From assembly GCA_012838265.1 (NCBI GenBank), contig DUPP01000085.1, positions 1 to 48,615 on the forward strand: a DNA stretch of 48,615 nucleotides, written 5' to 3'. The notes under the pieces were generated by a model, which did no database searches, was not told the DNA's origin, and saw only the letters and a program-made list of their open reading frames with translations. The stretch comes from Clostridiales bacterium (GTDB taxonomy: Bacteria > Bacillota > Clostridia > Peptostreptococcales > Anaerovoracaceae). The position numbers and the translations under genes were made by a program. This document shows, piece after piece, positions 23,614-31,219 of the stretch (positions within the stretch are counted from its first letter, which is position 1; every line of letters begins with the position of its first letter).

Positions 23614-25044
23614 ATGAAGAAGAATAATAAACAAACAGTTTCGACATCCTCTAAAAAGGTTCGGGAAAAGAAAGCCACCGATAGATCCGTAATGCTATCA
23701 TCTATATTGGATAATATTGATATCGCAATAGTTGCCGTGGATAAGGAGGGCGTCGTCTTCTATGCAAACGAAAATTATGGAATTCATATAGGCAAACACC
23801 TGCGCGACATCCTTGGTAAAAAATTGCAGAACGTATATGAAGGCTCGACAACAATAACCGCTCTGAAAACAGAAAAAAAGGTTGTTGTTGAAAAAAAGGT
23901 ATGCCCTGTTGATAATACTAAATATGTAACCGGAATAGCCAGCCCAATTTTTGACGGAAATGAGTTAAAAGGCGCTTTTTCCTTATACATGGATCTTCCT
24001 TCTGAAGGAGTTAAGCTGGAGAATTCCACTCAAACTTTTTTCTCAAAATATGTAAGGCAAAAATTATATGACTCTATGAAAGAGTTGGAAGAATATAATA
24101 TTATTGGACAAAGTGCCACCTTTCTTCAAATTATCGAAAAAGCCTCGATTATTGCAGAAACTGATGTTCCAATAATGATACGCGGGGAACATGGAGTTGG
24201 TAAAGAGGTGATTGCAAAATATATTCATCGTAAAAGCAAAAGATGTGATAAGCCTTTTGTTGTTATAAATTGTGCGGCTATACCAGAAAATCTTGTTGAG
24301 AGTGAGCTCTTTGGATATGAGGGCGGCTCTTTTACCGGAGCGAGAGCAGGCGGTAAAATTGGTAAATTTGAGTTAGCTAACGGCGGAACATTATTTCTTG
24401 ATGAAATCGGGGATATGCCCCTTATGATGCAGCCTAAATTGCTGCGTGCAATCCAGGAATATGAGATTGAAAAAATCGGAAGCGAGAAAGCCGTTAGTAT
24501 TGATGTCAGAATTATATGCGCGACAAATCAGCCATTAGAGAAAATGATTCTCGAAAAAAAATTTCGTGAAGATCTTTATTATAGGGTAAATTCTTTTTCT
24601 ATTCATATACCTCCATTAAGAGAAAGAAAAGAGGATATCACACTGCTGATTCAGTATTATCTCAATTTATTTAATAAAAAGTATGGTAGAAATATAAGCT
24701 TATCACCCGAAGCGATTTCTCATTTATATCATTACAGTTGGCCAGGTAATATCCGTGAGATTAGAAATTGCCTGGAAAACGCAGTCATAATGTGTGAAAA
24801 TGACGTTTGCGATGCTTCTGTGATACTGAATTATCTGAATCAACCTTATGATATAGGGGAGCAATCAACAGTTCCGGAAGTGCATAATCTAAAGCTACTA
24901 AGCGAAATCGTAGCGGATGCTGAAAAAAATGCAATCGTAGAAGCTTTAGAAATAACAAATAATAATAAAACGGAAGCCATGCGTATCCTCGGTTTAAGCC
25001 GGAAAACATTTTATCGAAAGATGAATGATTATAAGCTGCTATAA
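23614..25044 (+). CDS. Sigma-54-dependent activator (PAS, AAA+, Fis-type HTH)
   Basis: 476 residues. A Lys-rich N-terminus leads to a PAS domain (about 25-130; SSILDNIDIAIVAVDKEGVVF). The AAA+ domain has Walker A GEHGVGKE, the sigma-54 contact loop GSFTGA in place of the usual GAFTGA, and Walker B TLFLDEIGDM. The C-terminal helix-turn-helix is NKTEAMRILGLSRKTFYRKM. It is divergent from the GRE operon, so it most likely senses a small molecule through PAS and activates the -24/-12 promoter at 23393. The start is preceded by a GGGGGGG run 6-12 bases upstream. A bidirectional terminator at 25077 ends it. Confidence 0.92.
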   Translation: MKKNNKQTVSTSSKKVREKKATDRSVMLSSILDNIDIAIVAVDKEGVVFYANENYGIHIGKHLRDILGKKLQNVYEGSTTITALKTEKKVVVEKKVCPVDNTKYVTGIASPIFDGNELKGAFSLYMDLPSEGVKLENSTQTFFSKYVRQKLYDSMKELEEYNIIGQSATFLQIIEKASIIAETDVPIMIRGEHGVGKEVIAKYIHRKSKRCDKPFVVINCAAIPENLVESELFGYEGGSFTGARAGGKIGKFELANGGTLFLDEIGDMPLMMQPKLLRAIQEYEIEKIGSEKAVSIDVRIICATNQPLEKMILEKKFREDLYYRVNSFSIHIPPLRERKEDITLLIQYYLNLFNKKYGRNISLSPEAISHLYHYSWPGNIREIRNCLENAVIMCENDVCDASVILNYLNQPYDIGEQSTVPEVHNLKLLSEIVADAEKNAIVEALEITNNNKTEAMRILGLSRKTFYRKMNDYKLL

Positions 25045-25076
25045 TATATACATATAAAAAATATCTTATATCAAAA

Positions 25077-25116
25077 AAAGAAAACGCAGAACAGTTGATT
25101 AATCTGCGTTTTCTTT
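25077..25116. terminator. Bidirectional intrinsic terminator
   Basis: Perfect 14-bp stem AAAGAAAACGCAGA / TCTGCGTTTTCTTT around a 12-base loop, with A-rich and T-rich flanks. It separates the convergent activator and MFS genes. Confidence 0.85.
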
Positions 25117-25146
25117 ATTATTATAATTTTACAGTATTACTAATTA

Positions 25147-26529
25147 TTAATGAACATTATTAGGGTCCTCAACATCTTCCAGGTTGCAAGCTTTCAAGCT
25201 AACAAGTGAGAAATCTTTCTTAAATCTTGGTCCATTTGTTTCTCTTGTGAAGAGAAGCGTTATAATGAAAGCTGCTAACATCATACCTGCCATTACATAT
25301 AAACCTGCGTAGTATCCGGAAGCTGTCTGCCAGCCGCCCGCAGCATCTATAAGAGCTCCTATAACGAATGTTGCAATACCACCGCCGAAATACATACCAA
25401 AAACAACTAAGGAGTTACCCATTACAACGCCGCCCTTTTCGGAAGAAACGGCAATAAATTTGTAAATCATAGCATATACGGCATTTAGTGCAAATCCCAT
25501 GAATAATTGAAGAATTATAAGAAGAGCAAGGGATATCCCTGCAAACTGCATCAATACAAATGCGACAACTAACCACATAGTACAAATCAAAAGTGCTGTT
25601 TTTGAACCAATTCTATCGGAGATACCGCCCCAGAATACTTGCCCCAATCCTCCCGTGATAGTGAATACTACACTTAAGCTAGCTGCAAGTGCCGGATCGA
25701 AATTGCCAACAAATGTTATATATGGTGTCAGCCAGAAGTTAATTCCGGAATAGCAGAACAGGCAGCAGAACGCAACAATTACAATGATTGAAATATTTGG
25801 GTTCTTGATACATCTGCCAAGCAATCCTGGTGGAGGAGTAAAGTCGCTATCATTAGAATCTTGACCAAGCTGGGTAGTATATCCGCTTTTTACTGCATTG
25901 TCTTGGAACCTCTGGTAGTTCATAGGACCCGACCATTTATAGTAGAACGACCATACAATATACCCAGTAATGGGGAATATCAGGAAAACATATCTCCATA
26001 CTTCATCGCCAAAAGTACTGAGATAGAATGTAACAATGATTCCTCCTATAAGTGTGCCCCATGGATAACCGGTATGATGTAATCCCACAAAGAACCCGCT
26101 CTTTTCTTTTGGTGACCATTCCATCATCATTCCAACCTCGCATGCTTCGCCTGCGCCGCTAGTAAGACCTCTAATAACGTTTAATGCAAAGAAAACTGCA
26201 AAAACAGCACTGATCGCTTGGAATCCGCAAAGAAGAGTAGCAGTTAAGTAAACAGATGCCAATGCAAAGGAGCGTTTCTTTCTTGCCCATCCGGTTCCGC
26301 CTTTATCTGCCCAGGCACTTAAAGGAATCGCCCCCGCAGCAAGACCGAACAAAGCAAAAGTCTGAAGTAACCCAAACGTCGTTGCACTGATCCCATATTC
26401 TTCAATGATATATGGAGAAATTCTGTTAAGCAATTCTCTTATATTTGCGTTGACTGCATAGATTATCCAAAGAAACCCCCATGCAGTCCATGTTTGAGGT
26501 GGAACTTTTTTGATAATTTTTTCATTCAT
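25147..26529 (-). CDS. MFS transporter in the GRE sigma-54 regulon
   Basis: 460 residues from ATG 26529, chosen because GAGGAGG lies about seven bases upstream; the open frame extends a further 25 codons without a site. There are twelve hydrophobic segments with a central loop carrying GYTTQLGQDSNDSDFTPP. Loop 2-3 has SAWADKGGTGWARKKRS, a variant of the MFS signature. The second half begins ISIIVIVAFCCLFCYSG. It probably imports the GRE substrate or a precursor (inference from its -24/-12 promoter, identical in type to that of the GRE operon). The C-terminal 35 residues are cytosolic and acidic. It is transcribed as a single gene. Confidence 0.88.
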   Translation of the reverse strand: MNEKIIKKVPPQTWTAWGFLWIIYAVNANIRELLNRISPYIIEEYGISATTFGLLQTFALFGLAAGAIPLSAWADKGGTGWARKKRSFALASVYLTATLLCGFQAISAVFAVFFALNVIRGLTSGAGEACEVGMMMEWSPKEKSGFFVGLHHTGYPWGTLIGGIIVTFYLSTFGDEVWRYVFLIFPITGYIVWSFYYKWSGPMNYQRFQDNAVKSGYTTQLGQDSNDSDFTPPPGLLGRCIKNPNISIIVIVAFCCLFCYSGINFWLTPYITFVGNFDPALAASLSVVFTITGGLGQVFWGGISDRIGSKTALLICTMWLVVAFVLMQFAGISLALLIILQLFMGFALNAVYAMIYKFIAVSSEKGGVVMGNSLVVFGMYFGGGIATFVIGALIDAAGGWQTASGYYAGLYVMAGMMLAAFIITLLFTRETNGPRFKKDFSLVSLKACNLEDVEDPNNVH

Positions 26530-26674
26530 ATCAATAACCTCCTCGTTAAACCTCAAATAATACAAAATCCAGGCATGCCCGTAATCACATTCTTCACCTC
26601 CCAAGCATTTCGAGACAGCCCTTTAAAAATAATAAAATGATATTAAAATTAGTTCATTTGCTCACACACTGAAA

Positions 26675-26689
26675 GCAATTCCTATGCCA
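26675..26689 (-). promoter_or_regulatory. Sigma-54 promoter of the MFS gene
   Basis: Minus strand TGGCAT-AGGAA-TTGCT, 146 bases before the start. Upstream, at about 26736-26766, an inverted repeat CATGAATA...TATTCCATG may be an activator site. The 365-base gap 26530-26894 holds nothing else I can identify. Confidence 0.8.
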
Positions 26690-26894
26690 TTAATAAAAAC
26701 GTTATATTTTCACGCTTGCAGAAGCTTTCATCAGCATGAATAGAACATTATCCTGTATTCCATGACACAAAACTTATATTTTTGTTTCCCAAATGACACT
26801 GTAGGCATTTTCTTGGTCCATTCAGTCTGAAATATGTTACAATGTTGATAATGTGAACAACCAAATCAACAAACAAAGATGAAAGAGGGCAAAA

Positions 26895-27737
26895 ATGATT
26901 AACGATATAGCACCAAGAAGATTTGACAACTGTTATAAAAACAAAAAGGCTGAGCCGCATGATTTATTCCTTTCATATGAGGGAAACACGGTCCTGGTAA
27001 AAAAGGATAAGGATAAACTCTGGTATCCGTCATTCAAAGATTACGAGGAAGATTTTCCGGGGCTTGCCGAAAATGCTACGTTTTTGTTCACCGTTGATGA
27101 TATCAATTACTACCTTGTAGAAGAGAAGGGTCTTGACTCAGTGGATGGTTGGACATATATATCCACCGAAAACTTCAGGACTGAGCCAAAGAAATGGCGC
27201 TCATTTGTAGGTGTGGCAGGATGGCAATTGAGCCGCTGGTATGGTAATAATCTCTTTTGCGGTAGATGCGGTAAACCTATGAAACGTTCTGAAAAGGAAC
27301 GCATGATCTATTGTGAAGCCTGTGGATATCAAAGTTATCCCACTATATCCCCATGTGTTATCGTTGCCGTCCATGACGGTGATCGTTTGCTTTTGACCAA
27401 ATATAAAGGTCGCACTTATACTAGACATGCTCTGATAGCGGGTTTTGCTGAAATAGGCGAGAGTTTGGAGCAAGCAGTACACAGGGAAGTGGAAGAAGAG
27501 GTCGGTCTTAAGGTAAAAAACTTAAAATTCTATAAGAGTCAGCCATGGCCTTTCACAGATACGCTTCTTGTAGGTTTTTATGCTGAGCTTGACGGTGATG
27601 ATACAATTACTCTTCAGGAAGATGAGCTTTCCTCCGGTGAATGGTTTAACAGAGATGACATTCCACCTGATAAATATAAAATAAGCCTTACTGGCGAGAT
27701 GATGACTGCATTTAAAAACCGTACTGTAGAATTATAA
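26895..27737 (+). CDS. nudC: NADH pyrophosphatase / NAD-cap hydrolase
   Basis: 280 residues. The order is an N-terminal domain, a four-Cys zinc ribbon (FCGRCGKPM and YCEACGYQSYP), and a Nudix domain with the box GFAEIGESLEQAVHREVEEE followed by VGL. SQPWPF, a few residues after the box, is the NudC signature that separates it from other Nudix hydrolases. It cleaves NAD(H), or the NAD cap of RNA, to NMN and AMP. AAAGAGGG precedes the ATG. It is a single gene. Confidence 0.94.
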   Translation: MINDIAPRRFDNCYKNKKAEPHDLFLSYEGNTVLVKKDKDKLWYPSFKDYEEDFPGLAENATFLFTVDDINYYLVEEKGLDSVDGWTYISTENFRTEPKKWRSFVGVAGWQLSRWYGNNLFCGRCGKPMKRSEKERMIYCEACGYQSYPTISPCVIVAVHDGDRLLLTKYKGRTYTRHALIAGFAEIGESLEQAVHREVEEEVGLKVKNLKFYKSQPWPFTDTLLVGFYAELDGDDTITLQEDELSSGEWFNRDDIPPDKYKISLTGEMMTAFKNRTVEL

Positions 27738-27998
27738 TAATCACAGGACATCGCTCTATATTCCGTTTTGCATGCTCTATGCTCGCTGTGGAAATTTGCA
27801 ATATTTTTCTTTCTATGGTACAATTGTCTGGTTCAGTATTTCATTTTTACACACATTGAATAATGAAGTTTTAAAATGCAATACTACATATAATTAGGCC
27901 TTAAATTAATAACTGGTATCTCAGTTATTCTGTAAGCCCTGATTATCTGTTCCAAATCTTTGCCGCCTACCGGCGAAGTAAAGTAGAAAGGAGTAATT

Positions 27999-28607
27999 AT
28001 GGCTATATTAAATGCAGAAAAACGAAATGAACGCTTAAAAGGAAAGCAACTTAGAAAACAAGGTTTTGTTCCCGCAATTATATACGGAAAAGATCTAGAA
28101 GAATCCGTGATGATTCAATTTCCACAAAATAAGATTAAAAAATTTCTAAGAACAAATGCCACTGGAAGCAAGGTTGAATTAAATGTTGGAGATAAAAAAT
28201 ATAATACACTTTTAAAAGATATTTCCTATGTTCCAGTCATCAATGAGCCTGAGCATCTAAGCTTCCAAACACTGATAAGTGGTGAAAAAGTCACTAGTAC
28301 TGCTCAGATTATCCTTATAAACAAAGAAATGATTGCTGACACTATATTGCAATCACTTCATGAGCTGTCCTACAGAGCCTATCCTGCGGACCTGTTCGAC
28401 AAAATTGAAATTGACATGGAAGGAAGAGAAGCTGGGGACGTATTTAGGGTAAGTGATCTTGAAGTTGCAAAAAATGAGGCCATCGAAATCAGGACTTCTC
28501 CTGATAGTATTATTTTTTCAATCATAGCCCGCAGCAAGGCAACAAGCCTTGATGAAGAGCCAGGCGAAGAAGGGGAAACCGAAGAAGCTGCTAGTGAAGG
28601 CGAATAA
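27999..28607 (+). CDS. rplY: Ribosomal protein L25/Ctc
   Basis: 202 residues: the N-terminal 5S-rRNA-binding L25 domain (LRKQGFVPAIIYGKDLE) followed by the longer TL5/Ctc beta-domain and an acidic tail (EEPGEEGETEEAASEGE), as in the two-domain Ctc form of Gram-positive bacteria. It binds 5S rRNA in the large subunit, and in Bacillus it is a stress-induced form. AGAAAGGAG lies seven bases before the ATG, and a strong terminator follows at 28632. Confidence 0.92.
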   Translation: MAILNAEKRNERLKGKQLRKQGFVPAIIYGKDLEESVMIQFPQNKIKKFLRTNATGSKVELNVGDKKYNTLLKDISYVPVINEPEHLSFQTLISGEKVTSTAQIILINKEMIADTILQSLHELSYRAYPADLFDKIEIDMEGREAGDVFRVSDLEVAKNEAIEIRTSPDSIIFSIIARSKATSLDEEPGEEGETEEAASEGE

Positions 28608-28631
28608 TTTGAATTATAATCTCCATATAAG

Positions 28632-28658
28632 AACGACTGTCTTTGAGAGACAGTCGTT
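28632..28658. terminator. Intrinsic terminator after rplY
   Basis: Perfect 11-bp stem AACGACTGTCT / AGACAGTCGTT with loop TTGAG, then TTATGTTT. It may also stop the convergent phosphotransacylase gene. Confidence 0.85.
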
Positions 28659-28700
28659 TATGTTTAACAAGCAATAAAAATAAATCAATAAACGAACGAA

Positions 28701-29618
28701 TCATAACCCTTTGAGACTTAACTGAGTTGCACAAATCACAAGCGAATAATATTTTTCTTCAAAGGTAGACCCCCTTGATGGCAATACTATAGGAATTTTA
28801 GCACCTAATATGCAGCCTGCCATTTTTGCACCGGCAAGGTATATTAAAGCCTTAGTCAAAATGTTTCCAGTTGCTACATTGGGTACAAGCATAATATCTG
28901 CATCACCCGTTACAGGGCTTTCGAAGCCTTTTATTGCCGCGGATTCTTTGGAAAATGTTAAATCACAGGAAATGGGTCCTTCTATATAGCAATCACCGAA
29001 CCGACCCTCTAAGCTCATTTTTTTGAGCTCCGCCGCATCGACTGTATCAATCATCTTCGGGTTCACTGTCTCTATCGCCGTTACTGCTGCAATCTTTGGG
29101 CTTTCAACACCCAAATTGCGAAATAGCTCCAAAGAATTTTCAACAATACCTACCTTCTCCTTCAAAGTAGGATTGATAATCATTCCACCGTCAGTAAACC
29201 CTATTAGCTTATGGTACGCAGGAATCTCCATAATACACATATGTGACATAATCCTGCCTTTTCCAATCCCTGTTTCCTTATTGACAACTTCTTTTAGAAG
29301 AGTTCTTGTCTCCAACTTCCCTTTCATAAGGAAATCCCCTTTACCATTTCGAATAAACTCAACGGCTTTATAAGCTGCCTCCTGATCGTTTGATGCCTCA
29401 ACAACTTTTGCTTCTTCGATGGGATGAAAAAGTGCTTTACCTTTTTCTAATATATTTGCTTTATTTCCTATCAATATATAATCTAATAAATTATCTTCCT
29501 GCGCTTTAAATACGGCTTCCAGTACATGTTCATCATCGGCAGCAGCGACCACTACTACTTTTTTAATTTTGCTATTATTAATATTACTAATTAAGTCATA
29601 AAAATTTTTATATGCCAT
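28701..29618 (-). CDS. Phosphate butyryltransferase-like phosphotransacylase
   Basis: 305 residues from ATG 29618, the usual length of Ptb; the open frame extends 48 codons further, but GGAAGGGG precedes this ATG. VVVVAAADDEHVLEAVFKA near the start, TDGGMIINPTLKEKVGIVENS in the middle and DIMLVPNVATGNILTKALIYL near the end are typical of Ptb/Pta enzymes of the isocitrate-dehydrogenase-like fold. It moves an acyl group from CoA to phosphate. No acyl kinase is adjacent. It could convert the acyl-CoA made by the GRE pathway to an acyl phosphate for ATP synthesis (inference; it has no -24/-12 promoter of its own that I can see). Confidence 0.88.
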   Translation of the reverse strand: MAYKNFYDLISNINNSKIKKVVVVAAADDEHVLEAVFKAQEDNLLDYILIGNKANILEKGKALFHPIEEAKVVEASNDQEAAYKAVEFIRNGKGDFLMKGKLETRTLLKEVVNKETGIGKGRIMSHMCIMEIPAYHKLIGFTDGGMIINPTLKEKVGIVENSLELFRNLGVESPKIAAVTAIETVNPKMIDTVDAAELKKMSLEGRFGDCYIEGPISCDLTFSKESAAIKGFESPVTGDADIMLVPNVATGNILTKALIYLAGAKMAGCILGAKIPIVLPSRGSTFEEKYYSLVICATQLSLKGL

Positions 29619-29711
29619 TTGGTGTTTCCCCTTCCATAACTGGTACGCATGTCTATTTATTGAATTATAACGCATCAGTAGATAATTTTCGACCCAATCT
29701 ATTAAAATAAT

Positions 29712-29739
29712 AAAATCCACCTCACTTGAGATGGATTTT
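29712..29739. terminator. Terminator-like hairpin upstream of the phosphotransacylase gene
   Basis: AAAATCCACCTC / GAGATGGATTTT with one mismatch and a 4-base loop; T-rich on both strands. It probably ends the alcohol dehydrogenase transcript (minus strand). Confidence 0.6.
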
Positions 29740-29780
29740 AAAATTGAAGAATGCGCCAGCACCGACGCTTTTTCAACACA

Positions 29781-29825
29781 TTAACTTTCTGTGCCCGGCA
29801 CTTTAGTGCCGGTAACAGAAGTTAA
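29781..29825. repeat. Large perfect-core inverted repeat after the alcohol dehydrogenase gene
   Basis: TTAACTTTCTGT...CCGGCACT and AGTGCCGG...ACAGAAGTTAA form a 19-20 bp stem with a small internal loop, tip TT. It lies 33 bases beyond the dehydrogenase stop and has no T-run, so it is more likely an mRNA-stabilising or REP-like element than a terminator. I see no second copy in the window. Confidence 0.6.
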
Positions 29826-29857
29826 GGTATAGCAACATTATTGTATGTATGCTCAGT

Positions 29858-30925
29858 TTACCATTTAATTTCTACAACTGGTTTAATCAGGTCGGCTGGC
29901 TTATCTTTCATTAATAGGAGGGCATCCTCGATTTTGTCAAAACTGTCAAATTTATGAGTTATCAGTTTGCCAGGATCGTATTTCCCGGTTTGAACCAAAG
30001 AAGCAAGTTTCTCCATTCTTAAGCGACCGCCGGGTGTAAGTCCGGCATTGATTCTCTTATGTCCCATACCAACAGCCCATTCAATCCTTGGTATCTTAAT
30101 GAATTCCCCGGAACCAAGGTAATTAACACTGCCGATATTTCCTCCCGGTTTTAGCATTTTAACAGCTTCTGCAAATGTGTCTACAGTTCCACCGGCAATA
30201 AGAACTTTATCAACACCTTGACCATTTGTCTTTGCGAGAACCTGTTCAACTATATCACCATTTTTATAGTTGATGATTTCTGTAGCGCCGTACTCTTTTG
30301 CAACTCTTGCACAATCAGGACGTGAGCCAACTGCATATATATGAGAAGCACCCATAAGATTAGCACCTGCAACAGAATTTAAACCAACAGGACCTATTCC
30401 AATAACACAAACTGTATCACCTAATTCAACTTCTGCAAGCTCTGCAGCATGAAAACCGGTTGTTGTCATGTCGGTAAGCATAACAGCGGAAACAGGGTCG
30501 ATGTCATCAGGCAGCTTTGCAAGGTTTGCATCTGCTTCATTTACATGGAACAGCTCAGCAAATACTCCATCCTTAAAGTTTGAAAATTTCCAGCCCCCAA
30601 GAGCTTCCCCTGAATGCATCGGGAATCCGCGCTGTGATCCTATACTGCCCCAATCCGGAGTAATTGCCGGTACAATAACTTTGTCGCCTTTTTTGAAATC
30701 CTTTACCAGTTCACCAACTTCCATTACTTCACCGACTGCTTCATGACCTAAAATCATATCAGAGCGTTCACCAATAGCGCCTTCCCAAACAGTATGAATG
30801 TCCGAGGTACATGGTGCAACGACGAGAGGTCTTACCAAGGCATCCAATGGTCCGCATTTTGGGGCTTCCTTTTCTATCCAGCCTATTTTCCCGATTCCTA
30901 ACATTGCTAAACCTTTAATTTTCAT
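29858..30925 (-). CDS. Zinc-dependent secondary-alcohol dehydrogenase (NADP-type)
   Basis: 355 residues, closely resembling the clostridial isopropanol dehydrogenase and Thermoanaerobacter secondary ADH: MKIKGLAMLGIGKIGWIEKE, VAPCTSDIHTVWEGA, ILGHEAVGE. The catalytic zinc ligands are C39, H61, E62 and D152. The structural-zinc Cys lobe is absent, as in that family. VGSRPDC at the end of beta-2 is like the NADP-binding GSR of these enzymes. It interconverts aldehydes or ketones with alcohols. A sigma-54 promoter links it to the GRE regulon; AAGGAGG precedes the ATG. The true substrate is not known. Confidence 0.93.
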   Translation of the reverse strand: MKIKGLAMLGIGKIGWIEKEAPKCGPLDALVRPLVVAPCTSDIHTVWEGAIGERSDMILGHEAVGEVMEVGELVKDFKKGDKVIVPAITPDWGSIGSQRGFPMHSGEALGGWKFSNFKDGVFAELFHVNEADANLAKLPDDIDPVSAVMLTDMTTTGFHAAELAEVELGDTVCVIGIGPVGLNSVAGANLMGASHIYAVGSRPDCARVAKEYGATEIINYKNGDIVEQVLAKTNGQGVDKVLIAGGTVDTFAEAVKMLKPGGNIGSVNYLGSGEFIKIPRIEWAVGMGHKRINAGLTPGGRLRMEKLASLVQTGKYDPGKLITHKFDSFDKIEDALLLMKDKPADLIKPVVEIKW

Positions 30926-30989
30926 AGCTTCCTCCTTGTTTTGATAACTTTTTCTTTATATGGATTATTATTGACATAAATTTATCAAA

Positions 30990-31004
30990 GCAAATGTTAT
31001 GCCA
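30990..31004 (-). promoter_or_regulatory. Sigma-54 promoter of the alcohol dehydrogenase gene
   Basis: Minus strand TGGCAT-AACAT-TTGCT, 65 bases before the start. It matches the promoters at 23393 and 26675 at every conserved position. Confidence 0.85.
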
Positions 31005-31071
31005 TCATTTTCCGTGATGTTGAAACGTTTAATTTCACGGACTTATATCCATTTTACTTATTATAAAAATA

Positions 31072-31100
31072 AAAAAGTGTTGTATACTGCAACACTTTTT
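31072..31100. promoter_or_regulatory. Inverted repeat: activator site and/or terminator of the upstream activator gene
   Basis: Perfect 11-bp arms AAAAAGTGTTG / CAACACTTTTT around 7 bases, with a T-run on the minus strand, which suits a terminator for the activator gene ending at 31220. The core TGTTGT-N5-GCAACA also looks like an enhancer-type activator site about 75-90 bases upstream of the -24 element. A second half-matching site, TATTGA-N5-GCAACA, is at 31112-31128. Confidence 0.6.
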
Positions 31101-31219
31101 AAAATAATAGGTATTGAATATTGCAACACTGTGGTATTTTCGTACTATATCTCTGTTAATATTATTTCATAATTACTGATTTATTATATTTATCTTCTAA
31201 AAATATAAAGAAAAACAAG

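Noticed and set aside
25147-26604. 25 extra N-terminal residues on the MFS transporter
   Set aside because: The upstream start has no ribosome binding site, while ATG 26529 has GAGGAGG and gives a normal MFS N-terminus.
28701-29762. 48 extra N-terminal residues on the phosphotransacylase
   Set aside because: The extension crosses a terminator-like hairpin and would make the protein longer than the family; ATG 29618 fits the usual length.
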